Origin: Emmonsiellopsis sp. PD_33 | Lineage: Eukaryota; Ascomycota; Eurotiomycetes; Onygenales; Ajellomycetaceae | Reading direction: 5' to 3' | DNA length: 64,000 bases | Assembly (NCBI GenBank): GCA_032988165.1 | Contig: JANTQF010000007.1 | Location: 124,001-188,000, forward strand | Part shown: piece by piece, positions 38,950 through 49,441 of the stretch | How the letters are laid out: each line of letters opens with the position of its first letter | Position numbering within the stretch: the stretch's first letter is position 1 | The notes under the pieces: generated by a model | The model's database searches: none | What the model saw: the letters and a program-made list of their open reading frames with translations, nothing else | Told to the model about the DNA's origin: nothing | Translations under genes and position numbers: made by a program

Positions 38950-39497
38950 GGAAGGAATAGTACTGGGCGGGCGGTGGGGACTGTATTGTCCCTGGGATAT
39001 ATGGGCCGCTAAATGGAACGCACGGAATAAACCAAGAATGCACGTCCATAACTGAGGGTTGTGATTCTACTACTGATCTCCACGAGGTGGGCGGACGCAT
39101 ACACACGCTACGGATTCCCACGAAATAGATTTCGGCATGGCACATTGGAAGGATATAGAGGGTAGTGTGGCACGAGGGGGCTTTTCTAGTGTATTTATTT
39201 TTCACATCTGGGGGTTATGTCAATGTGTCATAAGGATGGGGGATGAGCCCCTGATGGAGATTGGCGGAAGGAATCAGCAGGGCAGAGTTGCCTGGATATG
39301 ACCGGTAGTTAGTGGGCGTGGGAGGTGAATAGCAATATAACAACTGTACGAGAGACTGATTCCTCTGGCTTATAAGTTTCCCCTCTGTAGTCTGCACCAG
39401 CTACTGCTAGCACCCCGACCCCGGCCAACAAAAAGGATATCATATCCCTTCCGAAGAAATAGGGAGAAGAAAAACAAAAAACAAAAAAAGAAAGCAC
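38950..39497. other. 3' flank of the NIPSNAP gene
   Basis: No gene seen. Short open frames overlap on the minus strand and run into the tRNA gene; I treat them as chance. Confidence 0.6.
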
Positions 39498-39569
39498 TAG
39501 CATGTCTTGGTTTCGATCCAAGGTCCTCCGGGTTATGAGCCCGGCGCGCTTCCGCTGCGCCAACATGCT
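39498..39569 (-). tRNA. Initiator tRNA-Met (CAT)
   Basis: 72-nt cloverleaf on the minus strand. Acceptor stem AGCATGT pairs fully with ACATGCT, discriminator A. D arm GCGC-AGCGGAA-GCGC. Anticodon arm CCGGG-CTCATAA-CCCGG with anticodon CAT and three G-C pairs next to the loop. T arm CTTGG-ATCGAAA-CCAAG. The A1:T72 pair and the T loop ATCGAAA in place of the usual TTC are eukaryotic initiator features. No intron. Confidence 0.96.
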
Positions 39570-40038
39570 TGATTGTTGGATGCAATTATGGGTCTCTACC
39601 GACATATCTGAGGTGAGTCACAGATATTTTTGATGTATGGCCGTGCGTGGAAGTTTGGGCGGCAGAGTGCGTGGCAGGAAGGGAGACTTCGGGTAGACCT
39701 TCCCGTGGCATGTGAAATCTGGGCCAGACACGGCAGCTGCACCCGGGACGTGGCTGGCCAATCAGACGCCCGGACACGCTTTGACTTTTTTTTCTCTCGT
39801 GTTTTTGTCCCACGAGAACAACATGAACAGGTTGATTTTGATATTGGTGGGTTGATGCATATAACAACCTCCGATTCATGACCTGTGGGCCTTTTTTTTC
39901 ATTTCATTTTCTTTGGCCTTTTCCTGTGTGTTCCATTCAACATAGTCCAAACCCTGCCATCAAAACCCCATACATATACCACGCTTAACTCGCCGCGCCC
40001 AGCGCCCCCCGTAGCTAGAGAGCTAGTTGGTGGTTAAG
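39570..40038. other. Promoter side of the phosphotransferase gene
   Basis: Between the tRNA gene and the next start. It includes T runs near 39786-39795 and 39893-39900 and a CTAGAGAGCTAG palindrome just before the start. No gene seen. Confidence 0.55.
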
Positions 40039-41994
40039 ATGGTTTACATCCGCCAACGCAATCTGGCTGCGCTGCGCCAGTACAAGTATTCTGCCGTCGA
40101 CCACTCGCTCGTGTCGAGATATGTGCTGAAGCCGTTTTATACACATGTGGTTATTAAGTGTTTTCCGATGGGGATGGCGTGAGTTGTTTTTTCTTTTCTT
40201 TCCTGTTTTTTTGTGGTTTGGTATTGAGGGAGGGGGAAGGGGAACGGGGGTTGTTTGATATGGAGTTTAGGATGGGTGGTTGATGTGTGATATTGGGGGG
40301 TATATTGCATGAAGTTGGTTCTGCTGGTGTTGAGATTTGATTTTGAGGAGTTTAATGACCATGCTAACGTTTGTCCAACGCAGGCCCAATGCTGTAAGTG
40401 GATGATATGATTATTGCCCCTTACGCGGAGCTCTGGAGGGGTTTCATATATGAGTCCTCTCGAACTCATCTACTACCCTCTCTTGCTGCTTTTTTCCCGA
40501 AGACGGAAAGGGGCTGAATTCCCGCCCCTTGTTTGAATGAGCTCCCTTTTGCCCCCCAATGCCCCTGCTAATAATCTATGCATAGATCACCCTTACAGGT
40601 TTCGGTTTTGTGGTCATCAACTTCCTAACCTTGCTCTGGTATAACCCAACTCTGGACCAGGACTGTCCGCCGTGGGTTTATGCGAGTTGGGCAGTGGGCT
40701 TGTTTTTGTATCAGACCTTTGACGCTGTTGATGGGGCTCAAGCGTAAGTATACGTCTTATCACTATGGGGACTCCTTTTTTATAAGGACCACCCGGGTTC
40801 GAGAACTGTGATGCTGATTCGTGTTCCTGATGTTCAGACGGAGAACTCGCCAGAGCGGACCGTTGGGTGAACTTTTTGATCATGGTAAGATATTTCGTCT
40901 CTGAGACGGATTGGTAGAGGGGACGAACGACACACTAACATTATTATAGGAGTTGATGCATGTAATACCGCTTTGGAAGTTGTTCTCTTCGCTGGAGCCA
41001 CCAACCTTGGTCAGACTTGGGCTACCGTGTTGACGCTATTTGGCTGTATGTTGAACCGCTACATGTATACTGATATAGTGGACTGTATTCAGCCCCTCTG
41101 GAACCGGCTAACATATTTCCAGCTACCCTAACCTTCTATGTCCAAACCTGGGACGAATATTTCACCCAAACTCTCACTTTGGGTGTGATTTCCGGCCCCG
41201 TGGAAGGCATTCTAACCCTCTGCATCGTCTACGCCACAACAGCCATCAAAGGCGGTGCCAGCTTCTGGCATCGCCCCATGCTCTCCACCCTCGGCGTCCC
41301 CGCGTCCCATTTTATCCCTGATTCACTGTACAACCTCCCCTTCACTACCTGGTACATACTCTACGGCAGCGTCGTTCTACTCTTCGGTACCTCATCCAGC
41401 ATCCTAAACGTTATGCGCGTCCGACGCCAGCGGAATCAGGACCCTTACAAGCCTCTTCTCGGCCTGTTGCCATGCGTTGCTGCATGGATCCTTGTTCCCG
41501 CATATCTGCACCTGCACCCCACGATCCGCGAGATGCATTTGGTTCCGTTTATTATGTTCGTGGGGCTGATCAATGCGTATTCGGTTGGTCAGATGATCAT
41601 CGCGCATCTTGTGAAGAGCGAGTTTCCGTATCAGAATATTCTCTTGTTGCCGCTGGCGGTTGGAGTTGCGGATAGTCTGGCGCCCACGTTGGGCCTGTGG
41701 CCAAGCGTGCTTGGGGAGGGTGTTTATCAGGTTGCGTTTTTGTTCATGTCGCTTGGCTTGGCGCTGGGGGTTTATGGGAGTTTTGTGGTGGGTTTTCCCT
41801 CTTCCTCCCTTCTCTCTTTTCTTCACTCGTACTTTCTTTTGGGGGATAATGCTGACGGCGAATAGTTCGACGTGATCACTACGATCTGCGACCATCTCGA
41901 TATCTGGTGTCTGACTATTAAGCACCCGTTCGTTGAAGGGGCCGAGAAGGCGAAGGTTGTGGATAATCCTAGCTCCAAGCCGAAGGTTAATTAA
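40039..41994 (+). CDS. Choline/ethanolamine phosphotransferase (CDP-alcohol type)
   Basis: Transfers phosphocholine or phosphoethanolamine from the CDP-alcohol to diacylglycerol, the last step of the Kennedy pathway, in ER/Golgi membranes. Seven exons: 40039-40178, 40384-40393, 40586-40743, 40838-40884, 40950-41045, 41123-41787, 41866-41994; phases join to 414 residues. The family motif DG-x2-AR-x8-G-x3-D-x3-D is complete: Asp99, Gly100, Ala103, Arg104, Gly113, Asp117, Asp121. The N-terminus has APNAITLTGFGFV, the usual first membrane segment, and several hydrophobic spans follow. Exon 2 is only 10 nt, yet it is required to make the APNA motif. Choline versus ethanolamine preference cannot be told from the sequence. 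Confidence 0.94.
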
Positions 41995-43835
41995 TAAGGA
42001 GCGGAGAGAAAGATGGCGTGGATTGAAGTGAGGTAGCGGATGTGGATGTGGATGTGGGTGGGGGGTCGGTCTTGGAGTCAGCCATCCATTCTCTTGGCTA
42101 ACTTCTCACCATATATATATATCATCCCGTTTGGGCTTGACATGTTGAGCTAATAGCTACTAACCTCCTTCTTTCGCTGCACTTCGGGAAATTGCGGTGC
42201 TAGCATAAGCCAGTTGGTTGGGAAGGTCAGCTTTGTTTTTTTGCGTTTCATATCATACCCCCTTTTCACTTATCATATATAATGGGCCGTGCAGGAAACT
42301 TTATTCCTGATCTTTTTTTTTTCTTTTTTGAGGGGATGTGTATATGTATGTATGTGTTCTTGTTCTTTTTATTGTTATTTTTTTTTATCTTCTCCTTTAT
42401 TATTATTATTATTATTATCCTTCTTGTTGTTGTGGTTCTGTCCCCGTGACTGCTACATGGTTTGTTTTACTAGTTAGACTGCTTTTTCCCCCACCCTTAT
42501 CTTATTTATTAGCTAGTTTATGTAGTTTAGTTGCGTAGGTTGGTTGGTAGGGAAGGTGAGATGCAGGGTGAGATGGTGTGGCTTTTCTTTATGGGATATA
42601 GGGTATGAGGGATGAGGTATAAGATGTTAGGAGTTAATTAATATAGATAGAGGAGTATATGCCTTGTTTTTTCAGGGTTGGTTGATTTTGTTTTATGGGA
42701 TAGAAGTGATGTGAGGTTTTTTTTATGGGTTATATAGACTTTTATGATTTTACATGCCATTGTAGACAGGTGGCTGGTGTCGGGGGTTAAATGGGGAGGG
42801 AGGTGGGGGGGGGGTATGCTTGACTATTTACTTTTACATGTTGGTCTACCTCTCTCTCACTTACTAGCAAAAAGGATACTGTTCTTGTATGTACCTTCTT
42901 GTTTAGTTGTGTATCTAGAGGTAGATAGATAGGTAGGTAGGTAGGTAGGTAGGTAGGTAGGTAGATGTACTTTGATTTAATAGATTGCCGTACATGGAGT
43001 ATGGATGTATGGGTGGGTGTTTTCGTGGAAATGGTAAGTAGATAATTCTTGTAATGCAAGGTCAATGAATGAATGAATAAATGAATGAATAGATTAGTTG
43101 GTTTAATGTAACTAGCTAAGGATTAACTAACTGTTTTTTTTTTGGTATTCTGTGTGTTTGTGGAGAATGCGGAAGAAAAAGGGTAGGAGGATTATGATAA
43201 TTTTCAAATAGAAAAGAAAAGAAAAGAAAAGAAGAGAAAGAAAGATCGAAGGAATCAATGAGTGTGGTGCAAAATGCGGATCAGGGCTCTAGAATGCCAA
43301 AATTGCAAGGAGTTTTTTTTAAAACAAGGGGGTTAGCTTGCATATTATGATGATGATGAGGATGATGAAAAATAATAGTCGACGTTTGGAACACAGCAGG
43401 CAAAATTCGATTTGAAGATGAAGAGAAATGAAATGCTGCAAATTAACAAAAGGAATGGCGTTTCCAAAGCAAAACTGCAAAAGGAGGAAAAATAGAACGG
43501 GAGGGTGGGGAATAGAGTAACTGAATGTTAGTAAGAACCATACATGCTATCAAACTGAAAAACCTCTGACTTGAATAAAGAATAAGCCCGGAAATAAAAA
43601 GAGAGTGCGGTTAGTTTATTATCAAACTGAACACAAGAATGGTAGTATCAAATCGAATCAGTTCGGTTTCGTATCACAAGAACATAGACCAAAAAGGAAT
43701 AACCAAAAAAGGAATAACCCAAGAAAAAAAGATCTCAAGGCATCGTAACTCATAAGCCCCTACTATCCTACCTTATCCCATAAAGCCCCTCAACCTCTAA
43801 CATAACAACATCCTAACCTCCACAAACAATCCCCC
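41995..43835. other. Long gap with simple repeats
   Basis: Between convergent genes. It holds ATT/TTA repeats near 42398-42420, a GTAG/TAGG tetranucleotide tract near 42920-42965, GAAT repeats near 43066-43092 and AAAAG repeats near 43210-43235. Open frames are low-complexity and overlap. No gene supported. Confidence 0.6.
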
Positions 43836-44810
43836 CTACTGCCCCTGTGGCAGCCCCTGCTGCTGCCCCTGAACCAGCGCGATCAAATTGCCCGTGCCCG
43901 GCTCAACATAATACTGCGGGGGCTGCGCTCCGGGATCTCCAGGTGCCACTGGCGCTGGCGCTGGGGGAGCAGGCGCGGGAGCTGGCGCAGGAGCTGCCGC
44001 AGGCACTGGCATGCCATAGACATTCTTCGTTTGTGGGTCTATGAAGACATTCTGCCCGGGGGTGGCGGGAGCTGGGGCTGGTGCTGGAGCGGGTGCTGTG
44101 GCTGGGGCAGGGGGGTTGATGCGCCAGATATTTCCCGTTTCTCGGTCGAAGATGTATCGGTCTCCAGGTTGGGGGGCGGGAGTTGGAGCTGGAGCAGGAG
44201 TAGGAGCAGGAGCAGGAGCAGCTGCTGGAGCTGATGCTGGGATGGTAACGCGCCATACGTTGTTCTGTGCGTCGATGATGTAGTTCTCTTCGGGTTTGGG
44301 AGCAGCATTTGCCGGAGCAGGAGCCGGAGCAGGAGCCGGAGCAGGAGCCGGAGCAGGAGCCGGAGCAGGAGCCGGAGCTGGAGTTGGAGCTGGAGCTGGG
44401 GCGGGGGCTGGCGCTGGCGCTGGCGCGGGTGCTGGTCGTATTTCGATTGGGCACATAGTGACTGGAAAAACTCGTACGGATCCTGGGGGTGGCGATGACA
44501 CTGGGAATGGCCCGTTAACTTTCTTTGGGTTGATTGGGATAAGTTTTACGCTCTGTGGAATACCAGTGGCTGTTGCGCAGATGGGATTTGGAGGGGGCGT
44601 GGCCGGTACGGGCTTCCCTTTTTCAGCGGGTTCGTAGACGTATTTCGTCGTTGGCACTGGGCCGTAGAACGGGCGGAGAACTGGCGGGTTTCCGGAGTCG
44701 ACGAAGTAGCCAAGTGGTGTAGGGAGGTCGGCTTCTGAGGGGGGTAAGAGTCCACCAGGTGGTGTGAACGTTGATGTTTCGCGGGAGATGGGGTTCGGGT
44801 TCCAACTCAT
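43836..44810 (-). CDS. Ala-Pro repeat protein with recurring Y-x-x-D-x-N-V-W motif
   Basis: Single exon, 324 residues, starting MSWNPNPISRET. Residues about 126-163 are almost pure Ala-Pro, and further Ala-Pro tracts separate short repeated units. The units are YFVDSGNPP (about 35), YIIDAQNNVWRV (about 173), YIFDRETGNIWRI, VFIDPQTKNVYGM and YYVEPGTGNLIAL. The same unit starts the neighbouring gene at 45604-45855 (YFIDPSNGNVWYLP), so the two are related. No signal peptide is evident. A TATAAATA box lies 293 bp upstream. I recognise no named family; an Ala-Pro spacer with short aromatic motifs suggests a structural or binding role, which is inference only. Confidence 0.78.
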   Translation of the reverse strand: MSWNPNPISRETSTFTPPGGLLPPSEADLPTPLGYFVDSGNPPVLRPFYGPVPTTKYVYEPAEKGKPVPATPPPNPICATATGIPQSVKLIPINPKKVNGPFPVSSPPPGSVRVFPVTMCPIEIRPAPAPAPAPAPAPAPAPTPAPAPAPAPAPAPAPAPAPAPAPANAAPKPEENYIIDAQNNVWRVTIPASAPAAAPAPAPTPAPAPTPAPQPGDRYIFDRETGNIWRINPPAPATAPAPAPAPAPATPGQNVFIDPQTKNVYGMPVPAAAPAPAPAPAPPAPAPVAPGDPGAQPPQYYVEPGTGNLIALVQGQQQGLPQGQ

Positions 44811-45102
44811 GATTGTGGATGGGGGGTGGGTTCCTTTTTAAGTTGGGTGTTGGTGATCGGGATGGGGACGAGGATTCGAGGGTGGCAAGGCAGGTAAGAG
44901 GATATGGTAGGAGATAAGGATAGAGGTGTTTTAAGTTGTTACGGAAATTCGTAACGGGTCCAAGGATGGTAGGTATCTTGAAAGAAGACGAAGGTGTCGT
45001 GGTGTTGGATGGAGTTTTGAGTCGAGCGAGATGTGGAGGTCAGTGTAAGAAATGAGTATGTAGATAGGAAAAGGAAATGTCAAAGAAAACCCACCGGGGA
45101 GA

Positions 45103-45110
45103 TATTTATA
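45103..45110 (-). promoter_or_regulatory. TATA box of the Ala-Pro protein gene
   Basis: TATAAATA on the minus strand, 293 bp upstream of the start at 44810. Matching boxes precede the next two co-oriented genes. Confidence 0.6.
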
Positions 45111-45603
45111 CTACGAGAACGCCAGCAGTAACGGGAAAAGGGTGATTGTTTGTATGGTGATCAAATTTCTTTGGTATAAATTTGTATGTCACTGGAGACA
45201 AAGATTTGCCAACAGGGGAAAACCGAAATAATTGAATGAAACGGAAAAGGCCAAAAGGCAAAAAAAAAGGGAAACAGAAACGGTGACGCTAACGATGTTG
45301 AATCATCCATGTGTTTGTCGGGTGATATTCATAGATCCTTAGGGATAGATGAGAAAGGAGAGTCCGTAGGTGGAAAGAGAATGATGTTTCCAATACCCAA
45401 AGAAAAAGGCTAGGAAAAAGAAACATGAAAAAAGAAGAGAAAAAGAAAGAAGGAGAAAAAAGACGGCACTGGGTGTCGTCGTCCCGGACCTGAGGAAGTC
45501 ATTCTTGTGGTAATATTGAAGGAACCTAGTTCCATTCACCGGGCGGTGGATTCGTAAATTTCCATGCCATTAGGTAACCGGTCGAAGTAGGGATATCGTC
45601 CTG

Positions 45604-45855
45604 CTAAGCATATCTAAAACCGCCTTGGTATGCAGAACCTCCATTGTTTGGAGGGGCGCCTGGCGCCCCCATTGAGCCATAATTCGGCGTCGTCGTACCC
45701 TGAGGGCCCCACGGCGTGTTGGTGCCCATCATGAATCCGCCTGGTTGAGAGGATCCTTGGGGCATGGGGTTTGGAGCATATGGCGTGGAGCCAGTTCCAC
45801 CCTGAGCGGGCAGATACCACACATTACCATTCGAAGGATCGATGAAGTAGGACAT
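45604..45855 (-). CDS. Short Gly/Pro-rich protein sharing the Y-x-x-D-x-N-V-W motif
   Basis: Single exon, 83 residues. It begins MSYFIDPSNGNVWYLPAQGG and continues Gly/Pro/Asn/Gln-rich to GGFRYA. The opening motif is the same as the repeated unit of the Ala-Pro protein just downstream, so it may represent a single-unit relative. No signal peptide or membrane segment. A TATAAATA box lies 229 bp upstream. Function unknown. It is supported as a gene by the shared motif, its co-orientation and the matching promoter element, not by any database hit. Confidence 0.68.
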   Translation of the reverse strand: MSYFIDPSNGNVWYLPAQGGTGSTPYAPNPMPQGSSQPGGFMMGTNTPWGPQGTTTPNYGSMGAPGAPPNNGGSAYQGGFRYA

Positions 45856-46083
45856 CGAGGATAGGCGGCAGGGCGAAATTATTTTGGATATAAACGAGGT
45901 ACCGCACGCGAGACGGGGAAGATAGAAGGTTGGGCTATTTAAAGAATAGCGTCGAGGGCCTCGAGGAGAGAAGACGAGGAATGAGGTAAGGTGCCGTTTA
46001 TTTGAATAGGAGGTAAATAATATACGTGTAGTTGCTGGATTGGATAAAAAAGGATATCATGCTCCGGGCGAGGTATATCTGGG

Positions 46084-46091
46084 TATTTATA
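46084..46091 (-). promoter_or_regulatory. TATA box of the short Gly/Pro-rich gene
   Basis: TATAAATA on the minus strand followed by CCC, 229 bp upstream of the start at 45855. Confidence 0.6.
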
Positions 46092-46403
46092 TTCGATGAT
46101 GCTGGAAGAGTCCTGAATGGAAGGATGGTACCGTCTGAATGACTTCGGTTTTGGGGTGGGGGGTGCCAATTTCCGGAAAGAAAATGGGAAATGGCTGTCT
46201 CCGAGGGGGGATATTCCAGAAAAGGGTTAAGGCTAATGTAGAATAGGAAAAATAGGCAAGAAATTGAGATATGAGCATATCTCGGTTTAGAAAAGCTAGG
46301 ATGTGATCGCTGGTGCGAGAACATCCCAGCTCGTAAAACTCCACACCAAATCTGGGCTGCTCAAGGCCTGAGATCAAGTGGCAGCGGAGAACTACACGGT
46401 CCA

Positions 46404-46643
46404 CTAGCACCAACCACCACAGCAACCAAAACTACCGTAGCTTACGTTTTCGCTGCCCCAGCTGGGCTGGCGCTGTGGAGGCGGTACCCGAGTCACTTGG
46501 GTAGAATAGGACTGCATAGTTGTGCCGGACATATTAGCATTTGGGTTGTATACGGGGGGCGGGACTTGGATTTGTGGCGCTGCTGCTCCGTAAGTCATCC
46601 CAGCGACGGGTGTATATCCGACGGCGCCTAGTGGATACGACAT
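46404..46643 (-). CDS. Short Pro/Tyr-rich protein with Cys-rich C-terminus
   Basis: 79 residues from MSYPLGAVGYTPVAG to GSFGCCGGWC. The middle is Pro/Asn/Ser/Gln-rich without charged clusters, and three Cys lie in the last six residues. The frame is open farther upstream (ATG at 46910), but the upstream residues contain the TATA region, so I start at 46643. A TATAAATA box lies 227 bp upstream, nearly the same spacing as in the neighbouring gene. The terminal Cys-Cys motif could be lipid-modified or bind metal; this is speculation. No family recognised. Confidence 0.62.
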   Translation of the reverse strand: MSYPLGAVGYTPVAGMTYGAAAPQIQVPPPVYNPNANMSGTTMQSYSTQVTRVPPPQRQPSWGSENVSYGSFGCCGGWC

Positions 46644-46869
46644 TGCTGTTGTGTGCAACAGGAGAAATGAATTGAAACGCGGAAAGTCACGATAGGCTGC
46701 GACTTGAAACGGAGAAGTGAAAGATATGTGGCTATCTGTGACAAGTAGGCCGGGATTGTCCAGTTGAGCAATGTTTGAAGTAGTTGAAGGGGCTTTGTAG
46801 GGTGAATGTGATGTTGGTGATCTGGGGTGTGGAAGATAAAGAAACCGTCCAAGCAACGAAATTTCCGGG

Positions 46870-46877
46870 TATTTATA
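46870..46877 (-). promoter_or_regulatory. TATA box of the Cys-tailed short gene
   Basis: TATAAATA on the minus strand followed by CCC, 227 bp upstream of the start at 46643. Confidence 0.6.
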
Positions 46878-47173
46878 CTGAAGAATCACAAAGGGAGCGG
46901 ATGCTGCCATGATAGACGCCTGTGACGGCTTTGGGAACTCGCCCGTTGCCAGACATTAGGTGCGGCCATCACCGCGAGGAGTGATCAATGTATGAAAGAA
47001 ACAGTATCTGCTGACTCGCAGTGAGCCGTAGTGGTTTTCCCGGTGCGAAGGCATCGTCCGCGATGTCCCCTCCCTCGGTGACACCAAGAATGCAGCATCA
47101 TGGATTCATGGTCCAGCAGAACTCAAGGAGAGCAAAGACGGAGGTTGATAATGAGGCTGAAATTAGGTTGTGG

Positions 47174-47182
47174 CTGAGTCAG
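47174..47182. promoter_or_regulatory. GCTGAGTCAGC bZIP site in divergent promoter
   Basis: Palindromic extended AP-1/Gcn4-type site with core TGAGTCA at 47175-47181, 230 bp upstream of the ribosomal protein gene. The same 11-mer occurs near 37240 and 52599. Binding factor not shown. Confidence 0.4.
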
Positions 47183-47410
47183 CACCAGCCATAGACTAGC
47201 CGCATGCGGGCAGCTAAGCGAGAGCACATTCCCTTTTCGCCCACAGCAAAAGTTAAGCGAGCCTCGCCCAGCAGGTTGAGCCTCTCTGGTCGAATTCTCA
47301 CCACCGCCGCACCCCGAGATCTCCTTCGACCCTCTGACCTCCTCCGACTGTCCATCTCGCGAAGCTCTGCAACCAGGTCACAGCATCGACAACATCTCAC
47401 TCTCGTCAAG

Positions 47411-47922
47411 ATGGTATGTCCCTCCCCGCCCTGCTCGCGTGCCGAACGACCCCTTTGTCTGGTGGCGAGACTCGCCGCCTGCCTATTGCCGGCCTGCCAT
47501 CACCGCCATCACCCCGCCGGCGCCAGGCGCCGTCGATATATCATTTTTCAACCTCAATTCTAACGGCTCTTTTTACATCAATAGGTTCTCGCGGTCGATC
47601 TCCTCAACCCCACCCCCCAGGCGGAGGCCCGCAAGCACAAGCTGAAGGTATGCCATGTCGCCCGGATCCCATATCGAACTCAGTTACGCCCATCGATAAC
47701 GATCACTAACCTACGGACTCTTCCTTCGCTATGATATAGACCCTTGTGCCTGCTCCCCGATCCTTCTTCATGGACGTCAAGTGCCCCGGCTGCTTCACAA
47801 TCACCACCGTCTTCTCACACGCCCAGACCGTCGTCATCTGCGCCGGCTGCTCGACCGTCCTCTGCCAACCCACCGGTGGCAAGGCCAGACTCACCGAGGG
47901 ATGCTCGTTCCGGAGAAAGTAG
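47411..47922 (+). CDS. rps27: 40S ribosomal protein S27 (eS27)
   Basis: Structural protein of the small ribosomal subunit. Three exons: 47411-47413 (only the ATG), 47585-47647 and 47740-47922; introns of 171 and 92 bp. The product is 82 residues, the usual eukaryotic length. It reads MVLAVDLLNPTPQAEARKHK and has the C4 zinc site Cys37, Cys40, Cys56, Cys59 in VKCPGC and VICAGC. It ends with GCSFRRK. The first intron directly after the ATG is common in fungal ribosomal protein genes. Very secure. Confidence 0.98.
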
Positions 47923-48718
47923 ACGGATGTGCTCCGTTGCTGCGATGAGATGATATGAAAACCCCTGGGAATCAAAACAAAGCAATGGCGTTTTAACTTC
48001 TGTCAAATATCTCTGATCTTCTTCCTCTTCGTTCCCATTCATACCAAGTTTTCTTTTGTGTGTGTGTTCTCCGCCCTCCTTACCTACGATCTGCAGATAG
48101 AAGATGGAATTATCCGCCCTCTTTTTTTTAATTCCCAAAAATTTATGTGCCAAAAAAAACATCCACGCCCAGATTCCTTTTTATCCTTTGTTTTTGTCCG
48201 TCCACACAAAAAAGGGAGGGGAGTTCCGGATATCCTGCAAACCGAGCCGGTTCTGTTGATTTTTTTTGATTAATTGATTAATTGCGCTGCTGTTGCTACT
48301 TTCCCCGCGTCCGATGTTTGCCAAAAAAAAAAAGAACAACAGACAAATTGATATCGAAGTTTCCATATTCCGAACGCACCCTTTGCCACCCGCTTCAACC
48401 CTACGCCCCGACAATCCAGGCAGCAAGACAGAGAAACAAACAGACGGGATGGGGACAACCAGGGATCTTCCTGTCTATTTTCGCTTTGCGAATGAACATT
48501 TCAGCCTGCGTTTTGCCTATCATGCATCCATGCATTTAGACTTGTCTCGCGCTGCCGGGTTTTCGTTTTCTGCAGCAAACGTGTTGAGATGGAGGAAGTC
48601 CTGAGTTGTATTCCCGGAGATCCTGCTTGCACTTCCGGCTCCTTCAACTGTTTTGGATTGGCTGCACGTTTCGTCGTACTTGCTTATGGTTTGTGGTAGG
48701 CTAAGTGCTCGTTGATGT
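47923..48718. other. 3' flank of the S27 gene
   Basis: Several T-rich and A-rich runs; no gene seen. Overlapping short frames on both strands look like chance. Confidence 0.6.
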
Positions 48719-48719
48719 A

Positions 48720-49087
48720 CGGAGGGCGCTTCCAAAAGTATTGCGCCACTAAGCTGCTAAATATACCACGAGGAACAGATCTGAATAGTATTACAGACAT
48801 AAAAGTTATACTACTTTTGTAACTATTCTTTGTGGATATATAGATCTTCCCCATAACTCAGTGTGCTCTTTTAAATAGTATACACATTTAGACTATCTTC
48901 TAATTACAATATTAGAGTCCTTCTTCCTCTTTTAGAAGAGCTGAGTACAGTGATTTGAGAGGATTACCATTATGTATTTAACTAATGAATGGATAAATAA
49001 ATAATGAGGTGTATAAATACAGCTAAAAACCTGTGGTATTATCTAGTGGTTTTCTTAGTGGCGCAATACTTTTGGAAGCGCCCTCCG
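48720..49087. mobile_element. MITE with 34-bp inverted repeats and TA duplication
   Basis: 368-bp element. Left TIR 48720-48753 is the exact reverse complement of right TIR 49054-49087, starting CGGAGGGCGC. A TA dinucleotide flanks both ends (48718-48719 and 49088-49089), the target duplication of Tc1/mariner-type transposition. The interior is AT-rich with no coding capacity, so it depends on a transposase elsewhere. The perfect TIRs suggest a fairly recent insertion. Confidence 0.92.
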
Positions 49088-49441
49088 TATCTGGCCTGTA
49101 CATTAAATCGGAACGAAATTCAGCCAGCCGTTGTCATTTACATACTGTTTCTGGACCGCGCAACTGTAGCTGTGAGCTTTCTCATTTTTGATCCTTGAGT
49201 CTGGGGAAGTCTCAATGTCCTCCGTCATTATGACTCAGAATGAGACATCCATACATCCAGCCCCTTTTCGTGCATTGTTGCCTACTCCGGATTCCCGTAT
49301 ATCCGGGGCACAGAAACCAAACCAAACCAAACCAAACCCTTTATTCATTACCAGTCCAATCATATTATACATAGAATGCTTCTATCTCTAAATAACCAAA
49401 TCATACAGAAAAATGACCAAAAACTCACTCCCTCAAACCAC

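Noticed and set aside
39309..39605. Minus-strand 98-codon frame
   Set aside because: Runs through the initiator tRNA gene and low-complexity T-rich sequence.
44031..44637. Plus-strand Gly-Ala-rich frames
   Set aside because: Antisense of the Ala-Pro repeat gene; GCT/CCA repeats are open in most frames.
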